The position numbers were made by a program, and so were the translations under genes. From an uncultured Loktanella sp. (GTDB lineage: Bacteria > Pseudomonadota > Alphaproteobacteria > Rhodobacterales > Rhodobacteraceae), in assembly GCA_913061335.1 (NCBI GenBank), contig CAJXTP010000206.1, positions 1-5,371 of the forward strand: a stretch of DNA of 5,371 nucleotides, given 5' to 3'. This document shows positions 5,337 to 5,371 of this stretch, in pieces. How positions within the stretch are numbered: the stretch's first letter is position 1; each line of letters starts with the position of its first letter. The notes below the pieces were generated by a model. That model did no database searches. It had not been told where the DNA came from and worked only from the letters and a program-made list of their open reading frames with translations.

Positions 5337-5371
5337 CTGTCTCTTATACACATCTGACGCTGCCGACGAAT
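5337..5371 (-). other. Nextera (Tn5) sequencing adapter, reverse complement, not genomic
   Basis: CTGTCTCTTATACACATCT (5337-5355) is the reverse complement of the Tn5 mosaic end. GACGCTGCCGACGA (5356-5369) is the reverse complement of the Read 1 tail. The final AT (5370-5371) fits the first two bases of the reverse-complemented index seen at the left end. Translated in frame with gene D, this stretch adds the adapter-derived peptide SYTHLTLPTN. Confidence 0.98.

Noticed and set aside
1..5371. Inverted repeat at the two ends resembling transposon terminal repeats
   Set aside because: The repeat is entirely adapter sequence containing the Tn5 mosaic end used in library preparation. It is not a natural element.
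1..5371. tRNA, rRNA, CRISPR array or insertion sequence
   Set aside because: I looked for cloverleaf sequences, regularly spaced repeats and transposase motifs by eye and found none.

Overview
The window looks like one tagmented DNA fragment, not a natural stretch with natural ends. Bases 1-47 are Illumina Nextera adapter: the tail of P5, an i5 index reading CTCTCTAT, the Read 1 sequence and the Tn5 mosaic end. Bases 5337-5371 are the same adapter in reverse complement. The genomic insert is therefore about 48-5336, and the genes at both ends are cut by the fragment ends. The source is probably a Gram-negative proteobacterium, and an alphaproteobacterium is possible. This rests only on the PAS-GGDEF-EAL gene, the clear Shine-Dalgarno sites and the mixed base composition, so the placement is weak.

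Left part (50-1984, + strand): a 5'-truncated gene for a PAS-PAS-GGDEF-EAL protein that makes and/or breaks cyclic di-GMP. All the hallmark active-site motifs of both catalytic domains are present, as is an RxxD inhibitory site.

Middle part (1985-2900): about 900 bases with no intact gene that I recognise, locally AT-rich. It holds a perfect 9-bp hairpin, a candidate Rho-independent terminator, a possible minus-strand small gene broken by one frameshift (2407-2720), and a promoter-like region containing a perfect TATAAT.

Right part (2901-5336, + strand): four closely packed genes, called A, B, C and D here. A and B are coupled by a TGATG overlap. B and C are clear tandem paralogues of 127 and 123 residues. 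D is cut by the fragment end after 364 codons, and its first 70 residues carry what looks like a compressed, diverged copy of the B/C pattern. A may carry a fainter copy. None of the four has a visible signal peptide or membrane segment, and all look rich in beta-strand. I do not recognise the family. The simplest reading is one operon for a set of related, cytoplasmically made, beta-rich proteins that may assemble together or bind a common ligand; this is inference. A strong stem-loop between C and D, with a weak start site at D, suggests that D is made in smaller amounts than C.

The sequence shows no direct link between the cyclic di-GMP enzyme and the A-D operon. They are separated by about 900 bases and differ in local base composition.
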